A stretch of 64,000 nt of DNA from Mallotus nudiflorus (taxonomy: Eukaryota > Streptophyta > Magnoliopsida > Malpighiales > Euphorbiaceae): positions 62,001 through 126,000 of the forward strand of contig CANTUR010000130.1 in NCBI GenBank assembly GCA_947683625.1, read 5' to 3'. How positions within the stretch are numbered: position 1 is the first letter of the stretch; each line of letters begins with the position of its first letter. The notes beneath the pieces were generated by a model. The model was not told the DNA's origin and searched no databases. It was given only the letters and a program-made list of their open reading frames with translations. The translations under genes were made by a program, and so were the position numbers. Shown piece by piece: positions 12,929 to 26,337 of this stretch.

Positions 12929-15900
12929 TAGGGCTATAAACAAATAAAGTAGCTTGCGAGTTATTCTAGACTTAACTCGATAAAAGTTTGTTATTTAAGT
13001 TAAATTAACCGAACTCAAATAAAATTTTGAGATTCATAAGATAAATAAGTCGAGTTAAAATATGTTAGTATTAAGCTCATTTAAGTTCATAAATAGGCTC
13101 GTTAAGAGGTTCACGAACAAGTTTGTAAATAGGTTCGTATATATACACACACGAAGGGAGATAAGTAAAATTAGTATTAACTAATATGAAAATATTAGAT
13201 ATAACAAGATTATGCATTTATGATAAATCATATATTTTTTTAATGTAGATTACAATTAATATTAAGAATAAAAATTATACAATACTAATTAAATATATAG
13301 TAAAAAAACTATATAACCTTAAGACTATGTAGTTTCATATCAAAACTACGTAGTTTTGATATTAATTATAATTGATATTAAATAATATATAATCTAAAGT
13401 AATGCAACTATATAACCTCAAAACTACGAACTATATAGTTTTGGTTGTTAAAGTCTAAAAACACAAATAACCTTCAAATTATTAAAATGTATATTATATT
13501 TGTACAATCACAATATAAACTACATACATTTAAGGTTATAAAATAATTAAATATATAACTACATAATTACGTAATTTACAATTATCTAATCACAATATAA
13601 ATTATATGTTTATATTTGTATTTCAAATTAACATCAATATTAATATTAAATAATTAAATTTAAATTAATAATTAAATAAGTATCGTATTGCATTAATTAA
13701 ATAAATCTAATATTAATAAAAATTAATGTTAAATATAATTTAACAAAACTATGTAGTTTCACATCAAAACTATGTAGTTTTGATGCCAAAAAACCCTAAA
13801 CGACACATATAACTTTAACCTAATATCTAAAGTCTAAACCTTAACCTAATTTCTTCATTTTACACCTCTGTCTCTCTACCGCCGCTGCTCCCCAACCTTC
13901 CTACACCACCAGCATCTTCACCCTAGCCGTCAGCCTTCGCCGCTTGCTCCTTTGCCACTAGCTTCCCTTAGCCTTTTTCATTTACATCTTCCATTGTCAT
14001 TCATCTTCACCCTAGCTGCACCATCATCATCTTCACCCAAACTTTCTTCATTTACATCCCTCACCACAATTAAGGTATATGTATTCTTAAGCTTCTTTCA
14101 CAGATTCTTGAATATTTGTTGAAATATTTGAATAGATATATAAAACTAATATATATATATGTTATGTTTTGTTTATTTAATCCAGTTAGGTGTCTTAATG
14201 GTGCTTTAATATGGCTCTACCATAATTATAGGACTTAGGTGATGCATTAATTTTTTTTTTTATTATTCTTTAGTTTGCAGTTGCTAAAAAATATAGGTGA
14301 AATACTAAAAGCTAGTGGCGCTGACTATTATAACGCTGTCAAAACTACAGTTCTGTAAAGTTTTTCTAGTGGCTTCAATACTGAAAACTAGAAAGAGAAT
14401 TGCTTGCCTCATGTTCTATTTTTCATTTTTTTTTTTTTTGCAGGTTGGCTGACTTGAAAATTTTTAAAACAATGAATTAGATCTACGCTAAATGTGAGTT
14501 TTATGGAACTTTCTTAATGTGGATTAAATTTAATTGACATGCAAAGTAACACCTAGATTCACCTCATTTTGTCAATATTTAGCCTACTGACACTGCATTA
14601 ATGAAATCAACGAGAAAATAAAAGGAAAATCTTTCAATAGTTAATGCAAATCTAGCATATAACCTAGTGAAAATTTATAGGTGATGCTTTCCACGCATAA
14701 AAATTGTTGAAACTTTGTACAATGTTGATAATGCTTAGAGTCTATTAAGATATGATAAGATGTCAAAAGTTAATTGACTATAAATGAACAACAAATGTTA
14801 TTACTTTTTGGCTGATTTTTGGTTTCGTATATTACCCATAAAAGAATATTCATATGTGAATATACTATGGGGATAATTTTGTTTTTAAATTTTATATTCA
14901 AGCTGACTGCTTGAGGCTAAAAGCTAGAGTTTTTTGGGAAACAATAAAATTTTAAATGATAATGTTGGTTTGCTAAAAAAATGTTTTGAGTGTTTTTTTT
15001 TTTTTTTTTTTGAGAAAACACATAAGTTACGGATAAAAATGCATTTTGTCCACTCTTGTGGTAACCAAAGTCTTTTGAATGCCAAGTACCTCTGATATTG
15101 TTTAACATTAACTTGCAATTTGGTTTATGTTGCAGATTTTCCTGCACCATTTCCTGCTCGTTCAACATATCAGGTAGCAACATTACCAATGAATGCAAGG
15201 ATTGAAATTGAGTGCATAGCTCAACTTCCCTAAAATTATGGTCTCCAGCCTTGTTTAGGAACTTAGTTAGCTACCTTAATCAAGTGCTCAAGTTAATATC
15301 TTATTTTTAGTTTTAGTTTTATTTAATTTTTGCTTATCTTTATTCTATTTTTAAGTAATTTTTTTAGTTTTTGTTGTTATTTATGTATATATTTGTATGT
15401 TTTCAATAATTTTTATATTAGTTTTATATTGCTATATTGTCAATTTTATATTGCTAATTGTTAGTTTTTTAATAGGATGAAAATGATATTAAAGAGATTA
15501 AAATACCTACCTCGTGAAGATTGCATTTTATTGAGGTTTGATGTGCAAATGACATTTTCTTTAGAGTTAGTGTGCAAGTAGCTATATTAATTTGTTAATT
15601 TCTTGTAGTGTGCTTTTTTTAATACTGCATAATTTTAATTGGTGTTATTTTTGCAGGATTAATAGATTTGTTACAAGATATTGAAGTTGCTATTTATTTG
15701 TTTTATCCATTTAAATGTAGAAATTAAATTTCTTATTTTGGACTATAATTTTATATTTTTATGTTGTTTTGTTTCTATTTTTTAGTTTGTTTAGATGTGT
15801 TGTTATAATGTTTTTTAAGATGTTACTTTTAATGTTGAACTTTGATTATTTTCTACAATTTTCGAGCTTGTTACAAGCTTGATAAGCTCAAAATCAAGCC

Positions 15901-16228
15901 TTAAACGAGCTTCTAATCGAGCTTTAAATGAGCTTCAAACAAACAAGCTCCTAATCGAGCTTTTAAACAAATGAGCTTTAAATAAACGAGTTTTTAAATG
16001 AGCTTGAGCTTTCAAACGCATAAGCTTTTAAACGAATGAGCTCAAGCTTAACACAAATAAGCCTTAAACGAGCCAAATCTGAGCGAGCCTGAGTTTGACA
16101 ATCTCGAGTCAAGCTTGAGCTCGAACACAAAATCTCTAAAGCAACCGAGCTCAAGCTGGGCTCGAGCTTGCTTCCATTAGGTCAAGCTGAGCCCAATCTT
16201 TCAATTATTCAGTTTAATTATAGCCTTA
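12929..16228. mobile_element. hAT-like non-autonomous element, copy 1 (3.3 kb)
   Basis: The left end TAGGGCTATAA and right end TTATAGCCTTA form imperfect terminal inverted repeats. The flanking octamers CCGAATCG (12921-12928) and TTGAAGTG (16229-16236) agree at only 4 of 8 positions, so the target duplication is doubtful. Both ends carry many GAGCT/AGCTT motifs (12950-13140 and 15865-16190), as subterminal hAT repeats do. The core is AT-rich, with the 18-bp palindrome CAAAACTACGTAGTTTTG at 13341-13358, a CT-rich segment at 13860-14065, and a segment AGAGATTAAAATACCT at 15493-15508. All three have counterparts in the element at 31965-35717. No transposase frame survives. Extent is inferred mainly from the paired ends and the second copy. 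Confidence 0.58.
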
Positions 16229-19200
16229 TTGAAGTGCCAACAACTACAAGTTTGAGAGAGCAGGATATCTAGAGACTAATGAAAGTTTTTCCTTCAGAGG
16301 CAATGCTAATAGCACAGACAAACTATGAAATATGACTTTGAAGAAAATGGGCTTATTGAAATTGACCCTTGTTTGAAGCTGTTAAAAGAGAAGTAGGTTT
16401 GATATGAAATGAAGTCCACATTGGGCCTCTAATATTTTCCTTAACCCTAATAAGCCCATGGTAATTATTATAGATTTTCCTTGGAAAAGAAAGGATTGGA
16501 TACTAACACAGGCAGGTGAGAGAAAATCCTTATGCAAAGTCTCCACCATACACATTTTATCCATTGTAGTAAGGAATTTGACCCAAGCAACAACATGGAC
16601 ATACACTTGGTTGAGTTACTGATTCGGACGCACCACTAAAAAGGATAAGAAGATAACAAATGTTGTAGACTCATAAGGAAAACCATTTGAAAACCAAGTT
16701 TCATATGTTGATAAGAGATTTCCAATCATAACACCAACACTAGCCTTTGTATTGTTTTGATTGATTTTGCTCCATGAGAAAATCAAAACTTAAACCCAAT
16801 GCTCGGACAGACTGATTGGATAGTTAGATTTTAAGTTGCAACCTAAAGCTTGAGCTTTTACAGCATTGATCCATGGTGGATCATGAAATTGATTGTGGCT
16901 AAAATGCCATGGTTAATTTATTAGAAGAGCATATGGGAGGTGGTTAATGGAAAATCGAGTGGAGGTAGGAATGCAATGGTAAAACAGGAAATAGTTATAT
17001 AGAAAGGGATGGTAGGCTGAAACATGGTGTAGATGATCAAGTGAAGTTCCAACCTTGTTATACAAGCAGTTGTAAAGTAGCAAAGTTGCAAAAAAAAAAA
17101 AAAAAGACACTTTAGCCATCACTGAACCAAAACACAGAAGGAGAGATTCATATTGAGAGGCTATCGGGAGACTATTAAGCCATGCTATCGGGAGCTAAAA
17201 TCAACTTACTTTTACCAAATAAACATTCCACAATGTTTGATTCTCTTAAGCATTAAATAATTATGATGATTATCTTGTAGAATATATATATATATAGATA
17301 TAAATAGAAATGTCATATGAACTAATCATTTAAATATTATATAATAGAGATAGTCTTACTTTTTTTTAAGTGGAGAATTGCAAAATTTGAAATAAATAAT
17401 TTAAAATGTATTTAAAAAGGAGTTACTGTTTGACTAATTTCTCCATCACATTTTTTTTAAAAAATTATAATTATTGAACAACAAAGTTTTTGAAATTTGT
17501 GCATTTATACTATAAATCTCAAAAGAATAAAAATAAAAATGAGGGTATAAATAAAAATAAAAATGAGGGTATAAATAAAAAAATCACAAAATATTTTTTT
17601 TTTAAATTTATTAAATTATAATTAATTAAATTGAATTCAAATACAACAATAAAACCGATAACCTCACAAAATTATTTGTTAAGTTGTTTAAAAATAGAAA
17701 TACAAGTAAAACTATATTGCTTTAAACCATAAAAATGGCAAAAGAAAATCAAATTTTATTTTTTCACTTGATATTTTTAGTAGTTATATAATTTTTTTGT
17801 TATGTCAAATTCTAAATTAAATAGACTCATAAAAGAAAAAAATTCACAACATACTTTTTATATAAAAAGAAATTAAATTTAAAATTGTATATAAAAATAC
17901 AAACTATTCGTTACCTGAACCACCTCAACTATTCGTTACTTGGAAAAAAAAAAAAGGCCAATTTACTACATTAAATGCCTACATTAAGCTGTGCAAATTG
18001 CATAGTTGCTGCACTGAGTGGCCACAGCCGACGGTCCGACTTACAGTCATACCTTTCGAAAAAATTACTAAAAATTTCAATATGAATTTTAGTTTTATAC
18101 AAATTAACTTAATATCTTCATTCAAAGATAAAACTAAAATAATTAAATTACATTAATATTAGCAAATAATAATAAAAAATATACTTGTTCAAGATCTCCA
18201 TAAAGTCATATAAGTGAGAATAGTATTGCTGTATAGGAGTTTCCATTAAAATAATAATAATAATAGTAGATGAATTTCTTTTGAACCTTGTTGTTACCTA
18301 TAGTTATAATTAAAAATGGCAAAAATTGTTTGGAAATGAGCCAAAACCCATGAGGTAAAATGTGGAATTAATGATGAAGTATGACCCATTAGATTGGTCA
18401 TGCCCCAATCCACTCCATAAACTTGAAAGCCAGCATTTTTATTGCCCTCTAACAAGCATTGATAGTGAACATAAAATGGAAAATTTTTTAAGAGAGAGAT
18501 AAAATGATCCAAATATTGATAATTTATATAATAGAAAGTATTGAATAGTCTGTGTAAGAGTAGGTAAGTGATAATTTATCTCCTAAAACATTATAAAGTG
18601 TAGGATTTGAATGCGGGTATCATCAATTTAAATGAAAATGACTATTTCTTATTATGTTGTGCATTAATATTTAAATAATATAACACCCTATTAATAAAGA
18701 TGATAATATAATTCAAATTTTAGGGGCTTTAAAAAGAATTGTCATTAGAATGTTCCAAGGAAAAATAAAAATAATTTTTCACCTCTTGTAGATTCCCTCT
18801 TGCACCCACAACCATAATGATGAAGAGGAAGGAGCAAAATTAATTAATCATTAAATTTATTGCCATTTTTGGTCAATGTATGTATTTTATTGACAGTGTT
18901 GCCAAGAACTAATAAGAATGGACCTAAAGTTATTCAAGTCAAATAAGGCCCACTATGATTAATTTTGTGCCCTTCTTCGTTTTATGTTTTTTTGCCATGA
19001 GAAGTGAGGGTGATGGGTGACTGGTAGAAGATGATAGAGACTTGGCAGTGCAAGATTTTCTTGGAAATTGTTTGATTTTTTTTTTCTCTTTTAAAGCATT
19101 ATTAAAGTTTTGGATGAAAAAAAATTTGGTGTGAAAATAAATATTTAAATTTTATGTAAAATTAATTTTTTTTTGAGTTTTTTTAATTGATTCAACCTTT

Positions 19201-21460
19201 TATTTAACAACATTATGGGATACCAAGAGAACGATTTTAGCAAAAATGAAAAATTATCAAAGAATTTGTTTAAGAAAAATAAAATTATAAAAAATGTATT
19301 TGGGAAAAGTGTTACAATGATTATTTTTTTAATGTGCCTGATTCAAATTTTATCTTCATTTATTTACAAAATTTATTTTTATATGAAATATTAAATGGCT
19401 TGAATTTTAATTTAATAATATATATATATATATATATATCAATAATGTTTTATGAAGTACAAGACTGGTGAGGCACTGTTCCCTTCCAAGCTACAGCTTT
19501 AAATACTATCGTTCATTTTAAAGCTTAGGCTGGACCAGCCTTTGTAGAGCTGCAATATTTTGCTTGGCCCCAAACCTATTAGAACCTTGCCATAATAAAT
19601 TAAAAATAATTTTTTAAAAAAGTATAAGTTTTAGTGGCAAATTAAACTCATAATTATAATACACTAATAGCATAAACAATTATTTAATTAATTTATTTAT
19701 TTTTTAACATATAAAAGATAAATTTATGTAGATATGTGGGTATTTGTATTGAGAAAGAAAAAAATTGTGGATATGGGATTACTTAATAGATTATTATCCA
19801 TCCTAATTTGGTGCCAATGGAATAATTAAATTCAAATAACAAACAAACAAAAGTGCACAAGAGACACTTGAGAGAATTTGGCATTTTTGCTTTTCAATTT
19901 TTTTTTTAAAAATGTGATAAAAAAAATCCCTAAATTAGCAAAGAAAATTATGTGTGTTTGTGGTGATGCTTCTCCATTCAATCCATAAAATTCATAGAAA
20001 ATATCTTCCAAACACTTGCAAATTGCAAAAAAATATGACTAAGAATAATCAAATAGTTGAAACACAACTCGAATATTAACCTTAAATCAATTTATCTAAG
20101 AATAATCTATAAGAAATTCTATAAATTTTAATGGTGCAAAAATTTGAAACTAAGCTTCATTTATGTGCGGAAAATACTTTTTTGAGAAGTGTTTTTTTTT
20201 TCAGTATTTAAAATGTTAAAAAAAAAGTTAAAGAAAAATAAATTAACTTCTAAACAAAGAAAAATAATTTCTTAATATATTTTTCAATATCTTCTATTTT
20301 TATTTATTATTATTTTTTTATTTTTTAATATTATTTATTTATTATTTTTTTAATATTACAGTTAAATACTATCTAAAATATTAAAGATAAAATATTTTCT
20401 ATAAACAACAGAGTCTAAATTTCCACACCTACATAACACTAATTGAGGATGTAAAATTAAGTCGCATTTGAAACCACTAAACTCAAAACACATAAAATAA
20501 TAATAATGAGACCAAGGACATACCAAAAGTCAACTAAGTGCGTAATCTAAAAAAAAATGTAAAGGCCAATGATAGAAGATTAAAAGTACACTGTACAGCT
20601 AATAACAAAATAGTCACAGCTAAGATCTTGCTTTGCTTCCTTCTGCTTCTATCCTATAACTATCATCTAACAGCACAAATTCTCTCTCTCTCTCTCTATA
20701 TTATATATATTATTTTTATATTGTCATTTCTTAAAAGAAGCTACACCTAAACTTGTCCAATCATAGCCACTCATTATGATCCACGTGGCATGCACCCACC
20801 ATCACTATCCAAAAGCTCAGAGCATTTATGATCATGGAGCTACAGATGAGAGGCAAAGAAATAAAAATCCTTTCCCACCGAGTTATTATCCCCAAATTTT
20901 ATTTTCTTTAATTTTCCAAAATACTAGCATAAAGAATATAATCCGAAATGAAAAAGAAAAAAAATTTATAGCTTCCAAAATAAATTATTTGTAACAATAT
21001 TAATTTTATTTATTATCGTTGATGGATGTATTATCAAATTTAATTATAGAAAAAATACATTTTTAATCTCAAAATTATATTTGTTTTATTCTTCTTAAAT
21101 TATATATTATTTAAGAAATAATTAATTTACTTAATTATTTATTTTTTTAAAAATAACATTAGATATCAAATATTAACCAAAAAAATTAAATTTATTTTTT
21201 AATTTAAATCACTGACGTTTAAAGTCTATTAAATTCATATTAATCCAATTTGATCTAAATAAAATCATAAAAATGATAAAAAAATTTTAATAACTAATTT
21301 AATACGACTGCATACATTATTACGATTTAACAATTGTTGGTTATAAAAAAATTTAGTTAAATTATACTAATTAATTTTTTTAAGGTATAAATATTAAATT
21401 ATTGAAAATGATTTGATAAATTTCATTATCACAAAATGCTCAAGAAAAAACTGTATAGTG
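16229..21460. other. Long AT-rich intergenic stretch, no gene recognised
   Basis: About 5.2 kb on the upstream side of the kinase gene. The 16.2-17.2 kb part is less AT-rich and may be eroded coding sequence, but no domain was recognised on either strand. From 17.2 kb on it is very AT-rich, with (TA)n at about 19418-19439, a CT run followed by TATA-like sequence at about 20683-20710, and a G-box CCACGTGG at 20781-20788. Confidence 0.55.
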
Positions 21461-21468
21461 ACACGTGT
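21461..21468. promoter_or_regulatory. ACACGTGT palindromic G-box/ABRE-like site
   Basis: The octamer ACACGTGT, preceded by TG, is a perfect palindrome with the ACGT core bound by plant bZIP and bHLH factors. It lies about 240 bases before the inferred leader of the kinase gene. The match is seen in sequence; binding is not shown. Confidence 0.4.
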
Positions 21469-21699
21469 AGGAATATAAATGGTGAAGTTGCAACTTGCTT
21501 TTTAGCATTTTTTTAATAATAAAATTGAGTAGTGCTTAAGATTCTCCCACCCGTAATTAAGAGGCATAATTAAGTATTTAAATCAGAAAGGAGAAACGGG
21601 TTCTTCCAGTAACCGGTCGTGAATGCGTTTTGAACGCAATACGCGAAAGTATGAAACAGAAAAGGTGGAAAAAAAAAAAAAAAACCAACGACTGGTTTT

Positions 21700-22570
21700 G
21701 GACTCTATAGACTTTGCTTTAAACCGACCTCTAACTCTCTCTCTTCCCTTCTATGGTTTCCTTGAACAGGTCAGCACCTTCTTTTTATGCTGTTTATGAT
21801 CAAAGATGTGTTCTTGTTGGTGCATTTTTTGTTAGCTTTTTTTTTTTTTTGGTATGATAAAGGTATGAACTTTTTGTTTATATGGTTGCTTGGGTTTAAC
21901 TGTTTGTGGGATATGCATTGATTTTTTTATGTTTTCAGTTAAGGGATTTATAGTTTATTTAGTGGGTTTATCTATTTTTTCTCAGTTGTTATTGCATCAC
22001 CTGTTCTGGGTAAGGCAGCTTTTTGGTGATCAGGCTATAAATGGTTTAAAAAGCTCTGTTTTGTGTTTCTTTTTGGAAATTCTTATTTGGGGAGATTGGA
22101 TTTTTCTTGTAAATTTTATTACTTTATTTGGCTTTTGAGTTCAGTTTCTGATATGCTATCCAAATTTGAAATATGTGTCATGCTTAGTTTCTACTGCATC
22201 TAATTATATGTTACGAGGTATGTGCTTTTGTGTATGTAGATTTGAGCAAATTACCTGAAATTTAAATTTTATGTTATTTGCTAGGTGATTGATGCTTTCC
22301 AGCTAGTTGTTTGAGGAAATCGAAGGGTACTTCTTTTTTTTTTTTTTTTTTTTTTCAGTAGCATGTACTATGATTCTTGTGGCGGGAGATTGACCATGCA
22401 ATGAGGGAAGTTAGTTTTGTATGTTGATTCGGTGTTCAAGTTCTATCCATGTGAGTTTGAAGGATTAATCTCAGCTTAACCAGATTGCGAAGATGTAATC
22501 AGTAATGATTTAATAGTTGTCATAAAATTAGAAATAAAGCCTTATCTTTAGGATTGTGTGCCTTGTTGTT
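21700..22570 (+). other. Predicted 5' leader of the PEPKR1-like gene, with one intron
   Basis: A CT-rich stretch at 21725-21755 resembles a plant leader. It ends in CTTGAACAG followed by GTCAGC, a possible donor at 21770. A long poly(T) tract ending in TTTCAG at 22358 is a strong acceptor shape. This predicts a leader intron 21770-22358 and a second leader exon 22359-22570 directly before the ATG. Short upstream ATGs occur in the leader. The start of transcription is not resolved. Confidence 0.5.
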
Positions 22571-25224
22571 ATGGAGGTTCCGGATCTCTGTGTCATTGGT
22601 CAGAGTTCATCAACATCATGCAAATGTTACAAAGTGTCAAACTTGACTCAAACAATTGTAGATGCTACTGAAATTTCAAATTTGAAAGATCAGTATATTC
22701 TTGAAGAGCAATTAGGATGGGGACGATTTGGTATCATAAGGGCATGCAGAGATAAGGTGACTGGTGAGGTCTTGGCTTGCAAATCTATTGCTAAAGATAG
22801 ATTGATCACCCTTGATGATGTGCGGAGTGTAAAGCTTGAAATTGAAATAATGACTAGGTTATTTGGACATCCAAATGTTGTAAATCTTGAGGCAGTGTAC
22901 GAGGAGGATAGTTATGTGCATCTATTGATGGAGTTATGTGCAGGCGGTGAACTTTTTCACCGTTTGGAGAAGCATGGAAGGTTCTCAGAACATAATGCTC
23001 AAGTTATTTTTAAGCATCTGATGGAAGTGGTTCAGTACTGTCATGACAATGGCATTGTCCATAGAGATCTGAAGCCAGAGAACATCCTCTTAGCTACTAA
23101 ATCTTCTTCATCGCCAATCAAATTGGCAGACTTTGGTCTTGCAACATACATCAAACCAGGTATAGAGCTAGTACCTTTCCTATTCACATTAGCACACATT
23201 TTCAGATTAGAAATTGTTCAAATTGGTTCCATCCTAAGCACATATTTTTTTCACTTGCAGGGCATAATTTGCATGGAACAGTTGGAAGTCCATTTTATAT
23301 TGCTCCTGAGGTACTTTCTGGAGGTTATAATCAGGCTGCTGATTTGTGGAGCGCTGGTGTTATACTATACATTCTTCTTAGTGGGATGCCTCCATTTTGG
23401 GGGAAGACTAAATCAAGGATATTTGATGCAGTTAGGGCTGCAGATCTACGGTTCCCTCCTGATCATTGGGATCAAATATCAGCATCCGCAAAGGACTTGA
23501 TCTCTGGAATGCTCTGTGTGGATCCTTTGAAGAGGCTCAGTGCTGCACAGGTTTTAGGTATGCCAATGATAAGTATTTATAGAATTTTACTTTCTGGAGG
23601 CCTTGCTTGTTGTTATCTGAAGCTAAATTCATGGTTTTTTACTGTGATTGGTGTTGCCTCAAGTTGGAAAAATTGCTTGTTGATCGGAGAGGGTCAGTAG
23701 CATTTATGAAGCCTTTTTTGACAGATACGCCAAGTTAGGCTATACCTGCACCTGTATCAAAAAATCTTCATATATACTTATTATTAGACCTTGCGCTTGT
23801 TAGTTCAAAACGAGTAAAGGACTAGTCAGCTTCTGTTTTCTGTGCCTTTGATTATTCACCCTTTCTTTGTCCATGAGAGATTTTCTAAATAAATGCTTAG
23901 GAGACTGTTTGTTGAAGGCATGTCAGATTTTTTTTTTCTTGGTTTTAAAACACTTCTTTTTTTTTTGGTGCTGTTCTAGGAACTGCTTGGCTAACAGTCT
24001 TTCTGATTCAGAGAATTTATTCTGATTTGGAGAACAAAAAATATGTAAAAACAGCATTCAAATTTCTAAATATGTGGTGCTGTTTGCATACTTATATTGC
24101 TGCTGTAAACTATCAACTTTTGTGCTTTCACTGTTCTAACAGTAGAAAATGAAACTAATATACATTGTAAATTGTAATTAATGACAAAATAAAGCCTTTT
24201 TTTTTTTTTTTTTTTCCTATTTTGTAAGTTTTCCCCCCTTATCCTATAAGAGTTCGAGCTGTTGCATTTGGCTTAGTTGAACAGCAACCCTACGAGGGAA
24301 GTTTCTCATGTAATAAAGGTTGATGTTTTTTTACAGCTCACTCCTGGATGCAAGATTCTGCAGAGCAAGTGCAAGTAATCTACAAGCAGGACAACCTTTG
24401 CTTAGGACAGCTGGAAATGAGTGGAGATTGTTTCTCGGTCCCATTCATTAACAGGGGTTTAGATTATAGTTTCAGCTATGCCTCACCTGCGGTTGGCAAA
24501 GATCATCTTGAGCAATCTCATGTCATCACATCTTCATTTTCTTCAATGCCAGTCGAGAAAAACATATTGTGTGCTGAATCTGGAGGTTTCTCTTTCAGCA
24601 GCTTTAATGATTCAATAGCAACAGAGTTCCCTGTCCCAATTTCATCAATGTTAAGCTTTACGTTCTTCAGTCCAGATTCTGCAGTCGAAAGAGGACAAGT
24701 GTTATTTGAATTTGATGCCCTCCAGTCACAGATAGATCCAACTCGTGGAGGTATGTGCATTGCTTTGTTGTACCTTTTGTTTGTAAGATTGTATAGATTT
24801 GCTAACCGAAATAGTGCACTGCATGATATAAGCGAGGCATCACTTCCCTTTTGTCTGAAACAATAAATGGAGCTGCAATTTGGAAAAAAATGACTTTTTT
24901 TTGTATCATTTGTCCAAAAACCCCTGATATGAGCATTTTTATAACTTGGCAGATGGAGAACTGAACTTAGAAAAGCCGTTCATATTGCCAGATACCTCTC
25001 TTTTAATTAAACGTGAAGCGGGAGAAATAATGCAAAGGTTAGAGTTTCGACGGGAAGGGATCATTGGCTCTAGAGTTTCCAGCATCCACAGCAGAAGGAA
25101 TCACACCATTGGACTTGGTGAGCTCGATCAACTTAATATTATAGTTACTGAATCAGTTATCCGGTGGGCATCATGTACACAAATACCAACTGCCCCGTCA
25201 CTGAGATTATCTCTTGTTTGCTAG
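22571..25224 (+). CDS. PEPKR1: PEPKR1-like serine/threonine protein kinase
   Basis: Exons 22571-23159, 23261-23557, 24337-24750 and 24953-25224 join in frame to 523 codons plus stop. The N-terminus begins MEVPDLCVIG. The kinase domain spans about residues 42-300: glycine loop G49-W-G51-R-F-G54, ATP-anchoring K71, catalytic H164-R-D166, D187-F-G189, and A211-P-E213. Text such as LGWGRFGIIRACRDKVTGE and YNQAADLWSAGVILYIL matches phosphoenolpyruvate carboxylase kinase-related kinase 1 as I remember it; the kinase core is CDPK/PPCK-like. No EF-hands follow, which rules out a canonical CDPK. The C-terminal 220 residues are Ser/Phe-rich and of unknown role. Length is close to the family's about 520 residues. 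The ATG at 22571 has G at +4; an upstream in-frame GTG is not used. All key residues are present, so it is probably active; its substrate is unknown. Confidence 0.92.
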
Positions 25225-25710
25225 AATGGATAATATAATGCTACCTACGGGTGATCAATCGAGAGATTATCTGTACAACATTAACAAGATTTGTCAGTAG
25301 CTGAGATGATAGGACTTGTTTAACTTAGTTCATATGTAGTATCGTGAGGCCACAGTTTTTCTTCATCCCAAAATTTCTGGTTTCCAAATGTGAGTGTAAG
25401 ATGTTTTAACTTGAGTTTGAGATGTAATAATCAATTTGTTACATATGGTAAAGAAATTCAATTCCCCTGATTTTTTGCAGTTCAAATATTGAAACTGAAA
25501 TCTTTTTCTGGGAACAGAATGCTTGATATTGTTGATGCTATTGATGGTAACAAAATGCTTTGCTTAGCGTACGTAGCATTATGGAATCCAATTTTTCAAT
25601 TTTACCAACTAGCATATGTTTAAGGGAAATTTATTTATTTTGACCAAAGAGGTATTACAACATGATATTACAATCTATATTATCATATCTATCATGTATT
25701 ATCTATTACA

Positions 25711-25745
<35 letters not shown>

Positions 25746-26337
25746 TAGTTGGTGGGGGGAACGAACAAAGGACACACATGATCCTTCTTATGCCCCCATT
25801 ATATATTGAACCAATGACCAAAGAGAAATTTATTTCAAGCTCTTGTTTTTGCAATTTACAAAGCAGTGCGTATGCATGGGAACAAATTGATTCCAATTTC
25901 TGAAATGTGTAAACCTTCAGCAATATAATTAAATACAAGGAGGACAGAAGTCTTACAATGCATGATGCTATGCCTGTATGTTCGATTCCAACAATCACAG
26001 CACAGGGAGCCTTCGTTACATAAAGGAGCCAAATAAGGTTTCATGTTTGGTTTTTGAATTAGAGACTGTAGAACCCGCTAATTCATCAGAATTACAAATT
26101 TAAGGGGCTAACCAACATTATAACAAAAAGAAAACAAAAGAGTTGTAATTTTCAATAGCATCGAGACTTCATTCTTTTTCCTTCTAATGGTACAAGCATT
26201 TCTAAAATACAATTGATTCACAAAGGGTCCAAATTATGAAAATTGACCCCAGTTATTGTTTTGCTCCTCAAACAAGTTGCTTGCCCCCTAACAAGATCAT
26301 CCCTGCAAAATTTTAGAATATTGTTGTACAATTAATT
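25225..26337. other. Convergent intergenic region between kinase and NUP50-like genes
   Basis: This holds the 3' ends of both genes, which are transcribed toward each other. Contents are AT-rich sequence, a (TA)n tract at about 25714-25744, and short open frames without features. Polyadenylation sites could not be fixed, so overlapping antisense 3'UTRs are possible. Confidence 0.7.

Noticed and set aside
16382..17122. Possible protein gene on the minus strand at 16.4-17.1 kb
   Set aside because: The open frames are short, shift frame often, and match no domain I know; at best eroded repeat sequence.
22571..25224. Calcium-dependent protein kinase (CDPK) or PPCK
   Set aside because: The kinase domain is CDPK-like but no EF-hands follow, and PPCKs are short kinases lacking the long C-terminal extension seen here.
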